From the NCBI GenBank assembly GCA_022559845.1, contig CM040125.1, positions 287,604,200 to 287,668,199 of the forward strand: a DNA stretch of 64,000 nt, given 5' to 3'. The stretch is from Amorphophallus konjac. Lineage: Eukaryota > Streptophyta > Magnoliopsida > Alismatales > Araceae. The notes below the pieces were generated by a model, which was not told the origin of the DNA, did no database searches, and saw only the letters and a program-made list of their open reading frames with translations. Shown piece after piece: positions 45,182-55,654 of this stretch. How positions within the stretch are numbered: the stretch's first letter is position 1; each line of letters starts with the position of its first letter. The position numbers and the translations under genes were made by a program.

Positions 45182-47140
45182 TGATGCAGGACGAGTGACG
45201 CGATCGGGCTAAGACGTACGGCTGACTAAAAGTGCGGCCAGCACTAGCACACTAAGGTACGCTGAGCGGCTGACCACCATTGCATTCTCCGGGTGGAGAC
45301 GTCTCTCAACAGCAACTCACTCTAGCCCGACGATCGTCCCTTGCGAGGGAAACGTGGGATCACAGCGGTTAAGGAACCATTGTCGCCTAGGGTAATGCAG
45401 TCCGAGTACGGTGCTCGACTGGAGCTAAGGAACGGGCGCTCACAACTCACAACCACGGCAATTTGCAACTAGCTAACGGCCCTATTCTCACAAACGTAGC
45501 ATGATAGAAAATATAATAAATCAATAATGTGAGTGTGGAACGAAGGGCGTACCTCCACGACTAGCACGTGGGGAAGAATTCCCGGCCGAATCTGACAACC
45601 CCAATACACAAACTGAATACCCGTACACTTTTGGAGCCTGATGCTCACTCCACGTAGGGAGGTAAAGGGCTACAAATATAAATTTGGAGTTGCTGGAATC
45701 CGGGTTGACGAGCCGTACTCGCAGGAGGCGAGGGAAGTGAGTTCGGGCCGATCGGATGAGCCGATTGGAAGCCGACTTGATTCTGCCCGCGTAGGCCACT
45801 CAGCGCAATAAACTTGCAGAGGCCGGTAAACCAAGATTCAACGTTCGATCGGAGTTCCTTTTGTTGGAGAAAATTGGTGACAGGATGAAGATTCTCTGCT
45901 CCGAAGGGCGCGATCAGATCTTACCAGATCAGGGCGCAGCAGCGACTGTTCTTAGCCTCCGGTTCTACGCACACGGAACTGCACAGGAAGACAAATAATT
46001 ACTGGAAAAATTGTTCCCGATGTCGGAACTAGGTGCCATTTGTTGCAGATCGTCGACGACATCTAAAGGAAGGATCTGACCAAGGGGTTTGGTCAGATCG
46101 ACAAAGAGGAGGATGGGACAACTTTTGTAAGTCACCTCTTCTTCTGGGTCGGATCTGCACAGGGTGGTCGACGTAATCCCACGAGAATCTCCGCCACGGC
46201 CAGCACCGATATCAGAACGACACGAGCTTGGTGGCAATACGAAGAGGACAAAAAATCCTACAACCCATCAGGATCTCAGACCCCGAGAGCTTGGGAGTAG
46301 ATATGGAGAAATTCGGGATCAGGAAACTGAAGATCTGGACAGCAGGCTCGGGCAGATTTGCGCGACTTCATGGGAAGAATTGTTGCCAGCGATCCATAGC
46401 TCCGATTGATGCAAAACCAGTGCCAACTTCTTCCTGACTTGTAGAAGCTTCACTGAGAATTTTCGCAGAACCAAATATGAAAAGGATAGAGGGGGTGAGT
46501 CACACGCCCAAAAGAATCCCATCACAGGATTTGATCAAGGGCTTTACACCCAAGAGGAGGAAGAGAAACACTCTCTTAACATAATCTTCTCTCATAAAAA
46601 CTTCATTAACTTCTCAAATGGCATTATACATAGGCTTATATAGAGAATGGCATGGGGTGGGTAGCTGGAAATTACGTGGGAGAGAGGGGAGGGAGAGGGG
46701 GTGCGCCCCTTGACCAAGGGGAGAGGGGGAGACCAAGGGGGGACAAAGACTACCTAATTTTGAATATTAAAGGGAGGGGAGTCAAGGGTGGTTGGTGGCT
46801 GCCTCCCCCTTGGACCAAGGAAGGGGGGCACCCCCTTCCACTAGCCTCCTTAGCCCCCTTTCACTTAACCCCTTTCACACATAGCCACTAAACCCCTTAT
46901 CTTGTTCACATTGAAGCGCCTTAAGGCCCAAAACCCATTAACTCTAGCCCATTCCCCACAAGAGGTCCAATAAAGATAAAAGGGATAATTGTCCATGAAA
47001 GGACTACAAAGGGCACAATAAGGCCTTAAAGCAAGAAATAAGACAAGTGAGTAGCTCGATCACACATCCACGTCCTCAGCGAGCTAACCGGGCCTCGCCG
47101 TGTCCTCGTCCACCGGCGTGTATTGCGGCGTGTGTCCACA
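45182..47140 (-). mobile_element. E5 3' LTR
   Basis: 1959 bp matching 49695-51651 at moderate divergence. A minus-strand TATATAAG-type box lies near 46634-46642. G-rich runs at 46665-46745 and 46780-46830 look able to form G-quadruplexes. Confidence 0.88.
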
Positions 47141-47292
47141 CCAATTCTCCCTAGGTGGGAGGAACTCGACCCCATCGAGTAAGGGTCCCGAAGCTTGAGC
47201 TCTCCGCATGTGATCAAGGCATTGTCTGGCGCGGGGCGTCCTCTCCAATGCACAAAGAAGTGTTGGTAGGCTCCGTTCCTGGTGGTCATCAC
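47141..47292 (-). pseudogene. E5 integrase C-terminal/chromodomain-like remnant
   Basis: Reads FFVHWRGRPAP...GELKLRDPYS...SSHLGRIG, aligning by eye with the last 60 residues of the E4 and E3 proteins (YLVRxKxRPP, SREDL, SSxPGxxDE). The frame then runs into the LTR. The flanking upstream part (47293-47850) is too decayed to read. Confidence 0.6.
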
Positions 47293-47969
47293 CTGCTCAT
47301 CCAGTATGCAATCTATATGCTTGCGTTGAGGCTAGAAGAGGTGGACTCTCGGGTGGTGTGTCACTCAGAACAGGAGGAGAAAGCCGAAAAACTCACTAGG
47401 GATCACCGCGGTTCTGATATGTTACCAGATATGAAACTTTGAACGTCGAATGGACACCATAGTCGTCTGGTAGTTCAATAACGTACGCATTCGAACCCAC
47501 TTGTTTCTTGACTCGGAAAGGGCGGGTATCGCGGGCCTGGAGTTTCTTTATGGTCCCCGAGGGGAAACCATTCAGGTATGACCCTCATCATGACGTACTC
47601 TCCCTTTTAAACTCACGGGCATGTAGCATGCATCAGCTAACTCCTTATATGTGCATGGCTGGCCTTTTATTGGGACACGACTTTACGCAACTCCAAATGC
47701 TCGACAAACAAACTGTATAAGCAAAACTGACTCATACATGACCTTAGACAAACCTAGACAACCATAGAAATACTCGCAGACAAACAATGTAACCCAAAGT
47801 TATGGACTCTTAGACATCCTAACATGAACCTATTGACTTCTAAATGGGAGTTCAGAGGGTTGGGAAGATCACACCCAATTGCACATTGCCCTGGGACTGA
47901 GTACTCAGGACGGTAGCGTGCTTTTCTAAAAGCTCATCAAAGAACTCCTCCGCGAGTTCTGGATCCGGC

Positions 47970-49403
47970 TCATAGCTGACCGGCACTAGCTCTGGTGAAA
48001 AGGTCATGGACTGGAGTGTCCGAAATAACCAACGAGTCCCGAGTGGGACACTTGGCCACAAAGTGACCAATCCCACCACACCTGTAGCACTGGTCACGCG
48101 GCCCTGTGCTCGAGGATGCTCCACTAGTCATCGGCCCCTTTCCCTTGTCTTCTCGACGGGCCGGTGGTGGGGGGAGCTGGGGTCGGGCAGGCAATGCGGG
48201 CTGCTGGGGGTGTGGGGTGGGGAATGTTGATTGCTGGTGAGGGGGAGGGGTGGGAGGGTCCCTTGGAGGGAGAGGGCAAGGCCTGAGAGCAGTGGGGTCT
48301 TGGCGAGGGGGTTCCGGTGGATGAACCACAGGAAATCGACTATAGGAACTCGGCGTGGTACGAGGGTTGGACCCATGTTGATGGATGATCCCCGATCGCT
48401 GGACGGGAGCGAACTCCGTCTCGAACTGCTCTAACTCGAGAGCAACCTGATATGCGACCTCCAGGGTGGTCACATTGCGGCGAAAGAGTTCATACTGAAA
48501 GTGGGGCCGCAGACCATGACGGAAGCGGAAAATAAGCATTGTGCTCTCTTCCGAGACACCACATAGCAAAAGATATTCATCAAACTCTACGATGTACTCG
48601 GACATGGACCGATCCCCTTGGTTGATATTCTGCCACCAATCAATGAGCCTCTGATGGTATGTGGCAGGAAGACACTTGGTTCTAAGTCTTTCCTTCATCT
48701 CATCCCAAGACTCAACCTAGGGCTCTCGATGCTGATATAGCAAGCTCTACACATTGCACCAATAAGTTTGTGCTTGCCCTAACAACTTCATTTTAGCAAA
48801 CTAGACTCTTCGGTGGTCCGTCATCTCGAACCACTCGAAGTACCGGTCCATACCGGCCTCACAATCAAGATAGACTTTTGGGCCCAAGGACCCATCAAAA
48901 GAGGGAGCAGCTCGCACGGTCTTGAGGACTCTATCATCCTCTTCATCCCTCGGCTATTGAAAGACACGACATCGTCAACCATACCCCTCAAAAGCATTAT
49001 CGGACCCATAGTCTTCGAGACCAAGGTCATGATGCTGTGATTCGATGGCTCGGTGAGGGGCGGGCTTAGGAGCATGTGCGGGCTGCTCCTGTGTCGTGGG
49101 AGCGGGTTGGACCTAGGCCTTGGAAGTGATTTGGACTTGGGCCACCGCGGGAGCAGGTACGGGTGGGCCCTCGGCCGATCCAGGAGGTTCCCCGTGTGAC
49201 AATCTATCCAACCGTCCAACCAGACCTTGGACAGACTTTTCGGATGACTCCATGCGTTCCTCCATGGCCCTAAGGCGACCATCCATATTGTCTGAGAAGC
49301 TTCGAAAGGTAGCCTCGGACTGGTGCAAGCGAGCCATGATGGCCATCATCGCCTCATTCAAGGAGTGAAAGTCTCCCGAGGCGGCATCCCGTGGGTTTGC
49401 CAT
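47970..49403 (-). pseudogene. E5 Gag (one frame, several stops)
   Basis: Begins at an ATG at 49403 with a coiled N-terminus (about 49380-49210), then stops between 49111 and 48701. The Gag domain is still readable in the same frame: APSFDG and MDRYFEWFEM at about 48905-48820, then MSEYIVEFDEYLLLCG and TTLEVAYQVALELEQF in 48698-48440. After a Pro-rich linker comes one CCHC knuckle, CYRCGGIGHFVAKC (about 48100-48055). It is related to E3 Gag. It is not functional. Confidence 0.85.
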
Positions 49404-49680
49404 AGACGCATGGCGATGGTATTGGGTACCTCACCTGGTGGGCATGCAACGACACAAAAGTTGAAATGCACTAAATAACGCAAACTGAGGAACCTAGACT
49501 CAACCAATAGCCGGTATGTGACGTAGTTTGGGAATCTGAAGATCCTCTCTCGCAAGTGTGCTACCTTCCCAATAGGCGTAACCTATCGTTCTTGGAACAC
49601 CTTTTGATATACCGATTATTGGGATGAAATGCAACCTAGGACAAGACGACCTAGACAAAGATCACCCTAGACTTAATTGG

Positions 49681-49691
49681 CTCTCATACCA
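49681..49691 (-). other. E5 primer-binding site
   Basis: The minus strand reads TGGTATGAGAG, one mismatch from the iMet PBS, three bases from the LTR end at 49695. It sets E5 on the minus strand. Confidence 0.8.
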
Positions 49692-49694
49692 ATT

Positions 49695-51651
49695 TGATGC
49701 GGGACGAGCGACGCGATCGAGCTAAGACGTACGACCGACTAAAAGTGCCGCCAGCACTAGCACACTAAGGTACGCCGAGCGGTTGACCACCGTTGCGTTC
49801 TTCGGGTGGAGATGTCTCTCAACAGCAACTCACTCTAGCCCGACGATCGTCCCTTGCGAGGGAAACGTGGGATCACAGCGGTTAAGGAGCCACTATCGCC
49901 TAGGGTAATGCTGTCCAAGATCGGTGCTCGACTGGAGCTAAGGAACGGGCGCTCACAACTCACAACCATGACAATTTGCAACTAGATAACGGCCCTATTC
50001 TCACAAACGTAGCATGATAGAAAATATACTAAATCAGCAATGTGATTGTGGAATGAAGCGCCTACTTCCATGACTAACGCGTGGGGAAGAATTCCCGGCA
50101 GAATCTGACAACCCCAATACACAAACTGAATACCCGTACACTTTCGGAATGATGCCCACTCCACGCAGGGAGGTAAAGGGCTACAAACATAAATTTGGGA
50201 TTGCTGGAATCCGGGTTGACGGGTCGCACTCGCAGGAGACGAGGGAAGCGAGTCGGGGTCGATCGGATGAGCCAATTGGAAGCCGACTTGATTTTGCCCG
50301 TGCAAGCCACTCAGCGCAGCAAACTTGCGGAGGTCGGTATGCCAAGATCTGATGTCCAATCAGAGTGCCGTTTGATGGAGAACGTCGACAACAAGATGAA
50401 GATTCTCTACTCTGGAGGGCGTGATCAGATCTTACCAGATCTGGGCGTAGCAGCGACTGTTCTCAGCCTCAGGTTCTACGCACACAGAACTGCATAGGAA
50501 GACAAATAATTACTGGAAACATGGTTTCCGGTGTTGGAACAAGGTGCCATTTATTGCAGATCGTCAGTGACGTCTAGAGGAAGGATCTGACAAAGGGGTT
50601 TGGTCAGATCGGAAAAGAGGAGGGCGGGGTAGCTTCTGGAAGTCACCTCTTCTTTTGGGTCGGATCTACACAGGGTGGTCGGTGCAGTCATACGAGAATC
50701 TCCCCCACGGTAAGCACCGATCCCAGAATGACACGAGCTCAGCGGCAACACGGAGAGGACAAAAAATCCTACCACCCATCAGGATCTGAGAGCCAGAGAG
50801 CTTGGGAGTAGATCAGGAAAAATTCGGGATCAAGAAATTAAAGATCTGGATAGCAGGCTCGGGCAGATTTGCGTGACATGACGGAAAGAATTGTTGCCGG
50901 CGATCCAGAGCTCCGATCGTCGCAAAACCAGCGCCAACTTCTTCCTGACTTGCAGGAGCTTCATTGAGAATCTTCACAGAACCAGATATGAATAGGATAG
51001 GGAGGATAGAGGGGGCGAGTCACACACCCAAAAGAATCTCGTCACAGGATTTGATCAAGGGCTTTACACCCAAGAGGAGGAAGAGAAACACTCTCTTAAC
51101 ATAATCTTCTCTCATAAAATCTTCATTAACTTCTCAAATGGCACTATACATAGGCTTATATAGATAATGGCAAGGGGTGGGGGGCTGGGAATTATGTGGG
51201 AGAGAGGGGAGGGTGAGGGGGTGCGCCCCTTGACCAAGGGGAGAGGGGGAGACCAAGGGGGGACAAAGACTACCTAACTTTGAATATTAAAGGGAGGGGA
51301 GTCAAGGGTGGTAGGTGGCTGCCTCCCCCTTGGACCAAGGAAGGGGGCGCCCCCTTCTTCTAGCCTCCTTAACCCCCTTTCACTTAACCCCTTTCACACA
51401 TAGCCACTTGTCTTGTTCACATTGAAGCCCCTTAAGGCCCAAAACCCATTAACTCTAGCCCATTCCCCACATGAGGTCCAATAAATATAAAAGGGATAAT
51501 TGTCCATGAAAGGACTACAAAGAGCCCAATAAGGCCTTAAAGCAAGAAAAAAGACAAGTGAGTAGCTTGATCACACGTCCACGTCCTCCGCGAGCTAACA
51601 GGGCCCCGCCGTGTCCTCGTCCACCGGCGTGTATTACAGCGTGTGTCCGCA
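49695..51651 (-). mobile_element. E5 5' LTR
   Basis: 1957 bp, partner of 45182-47140. Begins TGATGCGGGACG, ends GTGTGTCCGCA. E3 gag resumes at 51652. Confidence 0.88.
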
Positions 51652-52078
51652 CCTCCCTCCTAGTGAGACGCTTCCCTCTCGGCCCACGAATGGCCCTCCC
51701 AACCCCACTCCCAATCGTCCCAACTCGGGACCAGCTCACCCTCCCACTAGGGCTGCCCCTAACCACCATAGCGGGCAGCAATGCTTTAGGTGCCTTGGGT
51801 ATGGGCACTTCGCCAACCAATGTCCCACCAAGGGAGCCTCTAGTTTGCTTATTGAGGAAACTAATCTCCTACCCCAAGTTGATGTTGAAGAAGAAGTTAA
51901 GGTACATGAGGCTTCTTCCGGTTGGGAAAAGGAGTATGAAGCCCACTACAACCAGTCCAACCAAGAGCAACCCCCCCATCCACCGACCCTCACCTTGGAG
52001 TGGTTAGGTGCACCCTCACTCAAACCCAAGAGCATGATTGGAGGAGAACCACCATCTTCTAAACCTACATCCAGATAG
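51652..52078 (+). pseudogene. E3 Gag C-terminus with zinc knuckle
   Basis: Continuation of E3 gag after E5. A Pro/Asn-rich linker leads to one CCHC knuckle, CFRCLGYGHFANQC (about 51781-51822), then an acidic tail ending at a TAG at 52076-52078. Pol continues in a different frame from about 52055, so there is an indel or a programmed frame change here; decay elsewhere favours an indel. Confidence 0.82.
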
Positions 52079-52698
52079 GGGACCGTGCCCGGAAGGTCAT
52101 CTTAGATAATGGGAGTAGTGTGAACGTGGTGTCCCCCGACAGCGTCAAGCTTCTAGGCCTTACCGTCTCCCCACACCTGAATCACTACCGGGTAGCTTGG
52201 ATTGATGCCACATCAATACCCGTTAGTGCCCGCTGCCTTGTCCCCATCATAATCTAATCCTACCATGGCCAAGTATGGTGTGACATTCTACCTATGGAAG
52301 TAGGGAGCATACTTCTAGGGCGGCCCTGGATCTATGATGTAGATGCCACTTTTCTCAGGAGGACGAACACTTGTATTTTTACCCATGAGGGGAAGAAGAT
52401 CCAACTCAACCCCACGTCACCCTGTCCCCTCCCCAAAAGGATACCACCCTCTCTGGAAGGATCCCCTTCCTTCACTCCAGTCCCACCCCACCTTCCACCA
52501 AGCCCCACACCCTCGAGTCCTATCCCTAGTGTGACCATTGGGACTACTAGGAGCGTACACCTCATCACTAAGAAAGAGCTTGAAGAGGAAGTCAATCAAG
52601 GGGCACAATTGTGTGCTATTGTCATTTGTCTTGGGGAATCCACCCCAACCAACCCACACCTGTTAGAAATCTAACAACTCCTTGAGGACTTCCACGAT
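52055..52698 (+). pseudogene. E3 aspartic protease region
   Basis: Reads RKVILDNGSSVNVVS (about 52090-52136), a retropepsin-like active-site block with Asn where Ser/Thr is usual, then VAWIDATSIPV, a stop near 52256, WCDILPMEVGSILLGRPW (about 52280-52330) and GKKIQLNP. The ILLGRPW block is the conserved C-terminal protease motif. A Pro-rich linker follows, with a TAA near 52672 just before RT. Confidence 0.8.
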
Positions 52699-54213
52699 GT
52701 GTTCCCTGATGAGCTTCCGGATAAACTACCACCCATGCGCGATGTGCAACATGCTATCGAGTTTGTACCCGGAGCTACCCTACCCAACCTTCCCCACTGT
52801 CGCCTCAACCCCACCGAGCATGCCGAACTTAGGAGGCAAATTGAGGAGCTCATCAAGAAGGGTTTCCTCCGCATTAGCAAGAGCCCATGTGTTGTCCCGG
52901 CCCTCCTCACACCCAAAAAGGACAGGACTTGGCGCATGTGAGTGGATAGCCGGGCCATCAACAAGATCACGGTCAAGTATAAGTTTCCCATTCCCCGGAT
53001 AGATGACATGCTAGACATGCTCGCTGGAGCCGCCATCTTCTCCAAAATTGATCTCAAGAGTGGCTACCATCAAGTTCAGATTAGGCCCGAGGACGAGTGG
53101 AAGACTTCTTTCAAAACCAAGGACGACCTCTATGAATGGCTTCTCATGCCATTTGGCCTTTCCAATGCACCTAGTACTTTCATACGTCTCATGACCGAGG
53201 TCCTCCGCCCTTTCATTGTCATCTTCCTTGTTGTCTACTTCGACGACATCCTCATTTATCGCCAGTCCATGGAAGCCCACCTCGATCACCTCAAGGAAGT
53301 TTGCACCGTTCTTAGGAAGGAGAGTCTATTTGCCAACCCCGGGAAGTGTCACTTCATGACCAATCAATTGGCATTCCTAGGATTCATTGTTTCAACCCAA
53401 GGGAAATCCATAGACCCCAAGAAGGTCCAAGCCATTCTTGAATGGTCCGAGCCCAAGACTCTCCATGATGCCCGGAGCTTTCATGGGCTAGCCACCTTCT
53501 ATAGGAGATTCATTCGTGGGTTTAGTATCATAACAACCCCTATCACTGATTGTCTTAAGAAGGGCACCTTTGCTTGGACTAGGGCGGCCTCCAAAGCATT
53601 TCTAGAATTCAAGGAAACAATGACCCAAGCCCCGGTCCTTTGTCTACCCGACTTCTCTAAAGTCTTCGAGGTCACTTGTGATGCATCCGGGGTAGGGATT
53701 GGAGGCATTCTTAGCCAAGGGGGTCATCTTGTAGTCTATTTCAGTGAGAAACTTTGTGAGGCTAGGTCTAGGTACTCCACCTATGACAAGGAACTATATG
53801 CCGTGGTCCAATCCCTTCGACATTGGAGGCACTATCTCCTACCCAAGGAGTTTGTGATCTTTTCGGACCATGAAGCATTGAAGTATCTCAACACCCAACA
53901 AAAGCTCAATGTCCATCATGCCTGCTGGGTTGAGAACATTCAAGCTTACGCCTTTGTCTTAAAGTACAAAGCAGGTAGTAAGAATCACGCCGCCGATGCA
54001 CTAAGTAGGCAGGGAGCCTTACTTTCCACTATCCAAGTGGAAGTCATGGGGTTTGAGCGAGTCAAAGAAGAATGCCCAAGTTGCCCGGATTTTGGGATTC
54101 ACTACACCACCCTCTCCACCCAACCCCACATAGAACACGACGGATTCATACTCCAAGAGGGGTACCTTTTCAAAGGAAATAGGTTGTGTATACCACGGAT
54201 TTCACTTCGGGAC
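52699..54213 (+). pseudogene. E3 reverse transcriptase and RNase H
   Basis: One frame with a single TGA at 52939-52941 inside the RT block (TWRM*VDSRAIN). RT motifs are [30 protein letters not shown] and [10 protein letters not shown], with catalytic YFDD at 53236-53247. RNase H has [29 protein letters not shown] and NHAADALSR (about 53670-54010). A frameshift in a T-run at about 54214-54219 separates this from integrase. Confidence 0.9.
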
Positions 54214-55621
54214 TTTTTTGGTTTGGGAACTACATGGTGGTGGCCTTGCTGGTCACTTTGGGGTCCAAAAGACCATTGAGCTAGTTGAGAGGCAGTTCTA
54301 TTGGCCAAGCCTTAAGAGGGATGTCACTAAGATTGTTGGCCAGTGTCGTACTTGCGCCTTGGCCAAGCAGGTGAGACAAAACACCGGTCTCTACACACCT
54401 CTCCCCATCCGAGATTGACCTTGGCAAGACTTGAGCATGGACTTTGTGCTCGGCCTACCTAGGACTCTCCGCAAACATGATTCGATCTTCGTGGTGGTCG
54501 ATAGATTTTTCAAAATGGCCCACTTTATCCCATGCTCCAAGACCTCAGATGCTTCTAAGGTGGCTCGCTTATTCTTTGATGGGGTAGTCTACCTCCATGG
54601 CCTGCCTAAAACCATCGTGTCTGATCGGGATATAAAATTCACCAGCTACTTCTAGAAAACCCTTTGGCACTTGATGGGTACCCTCCTAAAGTTCTCCACG
54701 GCCTACCACCCTCAAACCGATGGCCAAACTGAGATCTTCAACTGAAGCTTGGGGAACTTACTTCGTTGCTTAGTTGGGTACCACCTCGGGAATTTGGATC
54801 TTCTCTTGCCCCAAGCTGAATTTGCCTACAATGACTTCGTCAATAGGTCAACAGGAAAGAGCCCATTTGAAGTCGTGCATGGTTACAAGCCGAGGAAGCC
54901 CTCTGATCTCATTCCCCTTCCTCCACATGCTAGAGTGTCTATTTCTACCGTGTCCTTTGCACAACACATTAAAGAGTTGCATGATGACATTCGTAATCAC
55001 ATAGGGAAGAGTAACGAGGATTACAAGAAGCGGGCATATGCTCATAGGCGCCACTTGGAATTCCAAATAGGTGACTCTGTGATGGTGAGAATAGAGCGGC
55101 TCTTTCCCGGGGCCGTCTCCAAGCTGAGGGCACGAGGGTCTGGACCTTTCCGAGTTCTGAGACGAGTGGGCAACAATGCTTATGAGCTAGACCTATTGGA
55201 GGGCTATGGGGTACATCCCACTTTCAATGTGGCAGATCTAGCACCCTATAAGGGCCCCGCGGTGGAGCCTAGTGACAGTCTTGAGCCTATACCATCCCTT
55301 GAGAGAGACACCACCAGTAAGAATCCACCTATTAGCCTGAGGGACCGACGCGAGCAGGTGGAGATGATACTGGATGAGCAGAGCACCGTGACTAGGAATA
55401 AGGTGCACCAGCGCTATCTTGTGAGGTGGAAGAATCGACCTCCGACCGAGGATACGTGGCTGAGCCGGGAGGACCTACTCTGCCTGGACCCTGATAGTTT
55501 GGAGCGCTACCATAGCCAGGTGGACCCATACTCAACGGGGTCGAGATCTTCTCACCCCGGGGGATTTGATGAGGACATCTCACGCCACTCCCTATGGCTA
55601 GGATCGCCCGCACATCCTTGA
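54214..55621 (+). pseudogene. E3 integrase with chromodomain-like C-terminus
   Basis: A single frame with stops at 54416-54418, 54653-54655 and 54743-54745. Zinc domain [12 protein letters not shown]...CRTCALAK (54230-54370). Core: D in [10 protein letters not shown] in SDRDIKF, E in TDGQTE (about 54728). C-terminal domain FQIGDSVMVR to NVADLAPYKG (55060-55255). Chromodomain-like tail at about 55360-55500 with YLVRWKNRPPTEDTW. The last 17 codons are encoded by the 3' LTR, ending at TGA 55619-55621. Confidence 0.88.
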
Positions 55622-55654
55622 GGAAGCTCGTCAGTGATTATCTCATATTTGGAG
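55570..55654 (+). mobile_element. E3 3' LTR, first 85 bp
   Basis: TGAGGACATCTC at 55570 matches the 5' LTR start at 41695. It is interrupted by E4 after the TGGAG target. A CCCCGGGGGATTT purine-rich end precedes it. The LTR resumes at 63661. Confidence 0.88.
55650..55654. repeat. E4 target-site duplication TGGAG (left)
   Basis: Identical to 63656-63660. Confidence 0.95.

Larger units (their letters stand above)
45182..51651 (-). mobile_element. E5: pol-less gypsy element inserted in E3 gag
   Basis: LTRs 45182-47140 and 49695-51651, with TGATGC...CA ends. The internal region is only 2.55 kb. It holds a stop-ridden gag and a short integrase C-terminal/chromodomain-like remnant but no protease, RT, RNase H or integrase core. 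The sequence of both coding parts is related to E3 and E4. Flanking pentamers (CTCTC/CCTCC) are not a clean duplication, though the host frame fits a 5-bp one. Confidence 0.88.

Noticed and set aside
48821..49282. 153-codon minus-strand frame in E5
   Set aside because: Out-of-frame shadow of the E5 gag; the Gag motifs are read in the frame starting at 49403.
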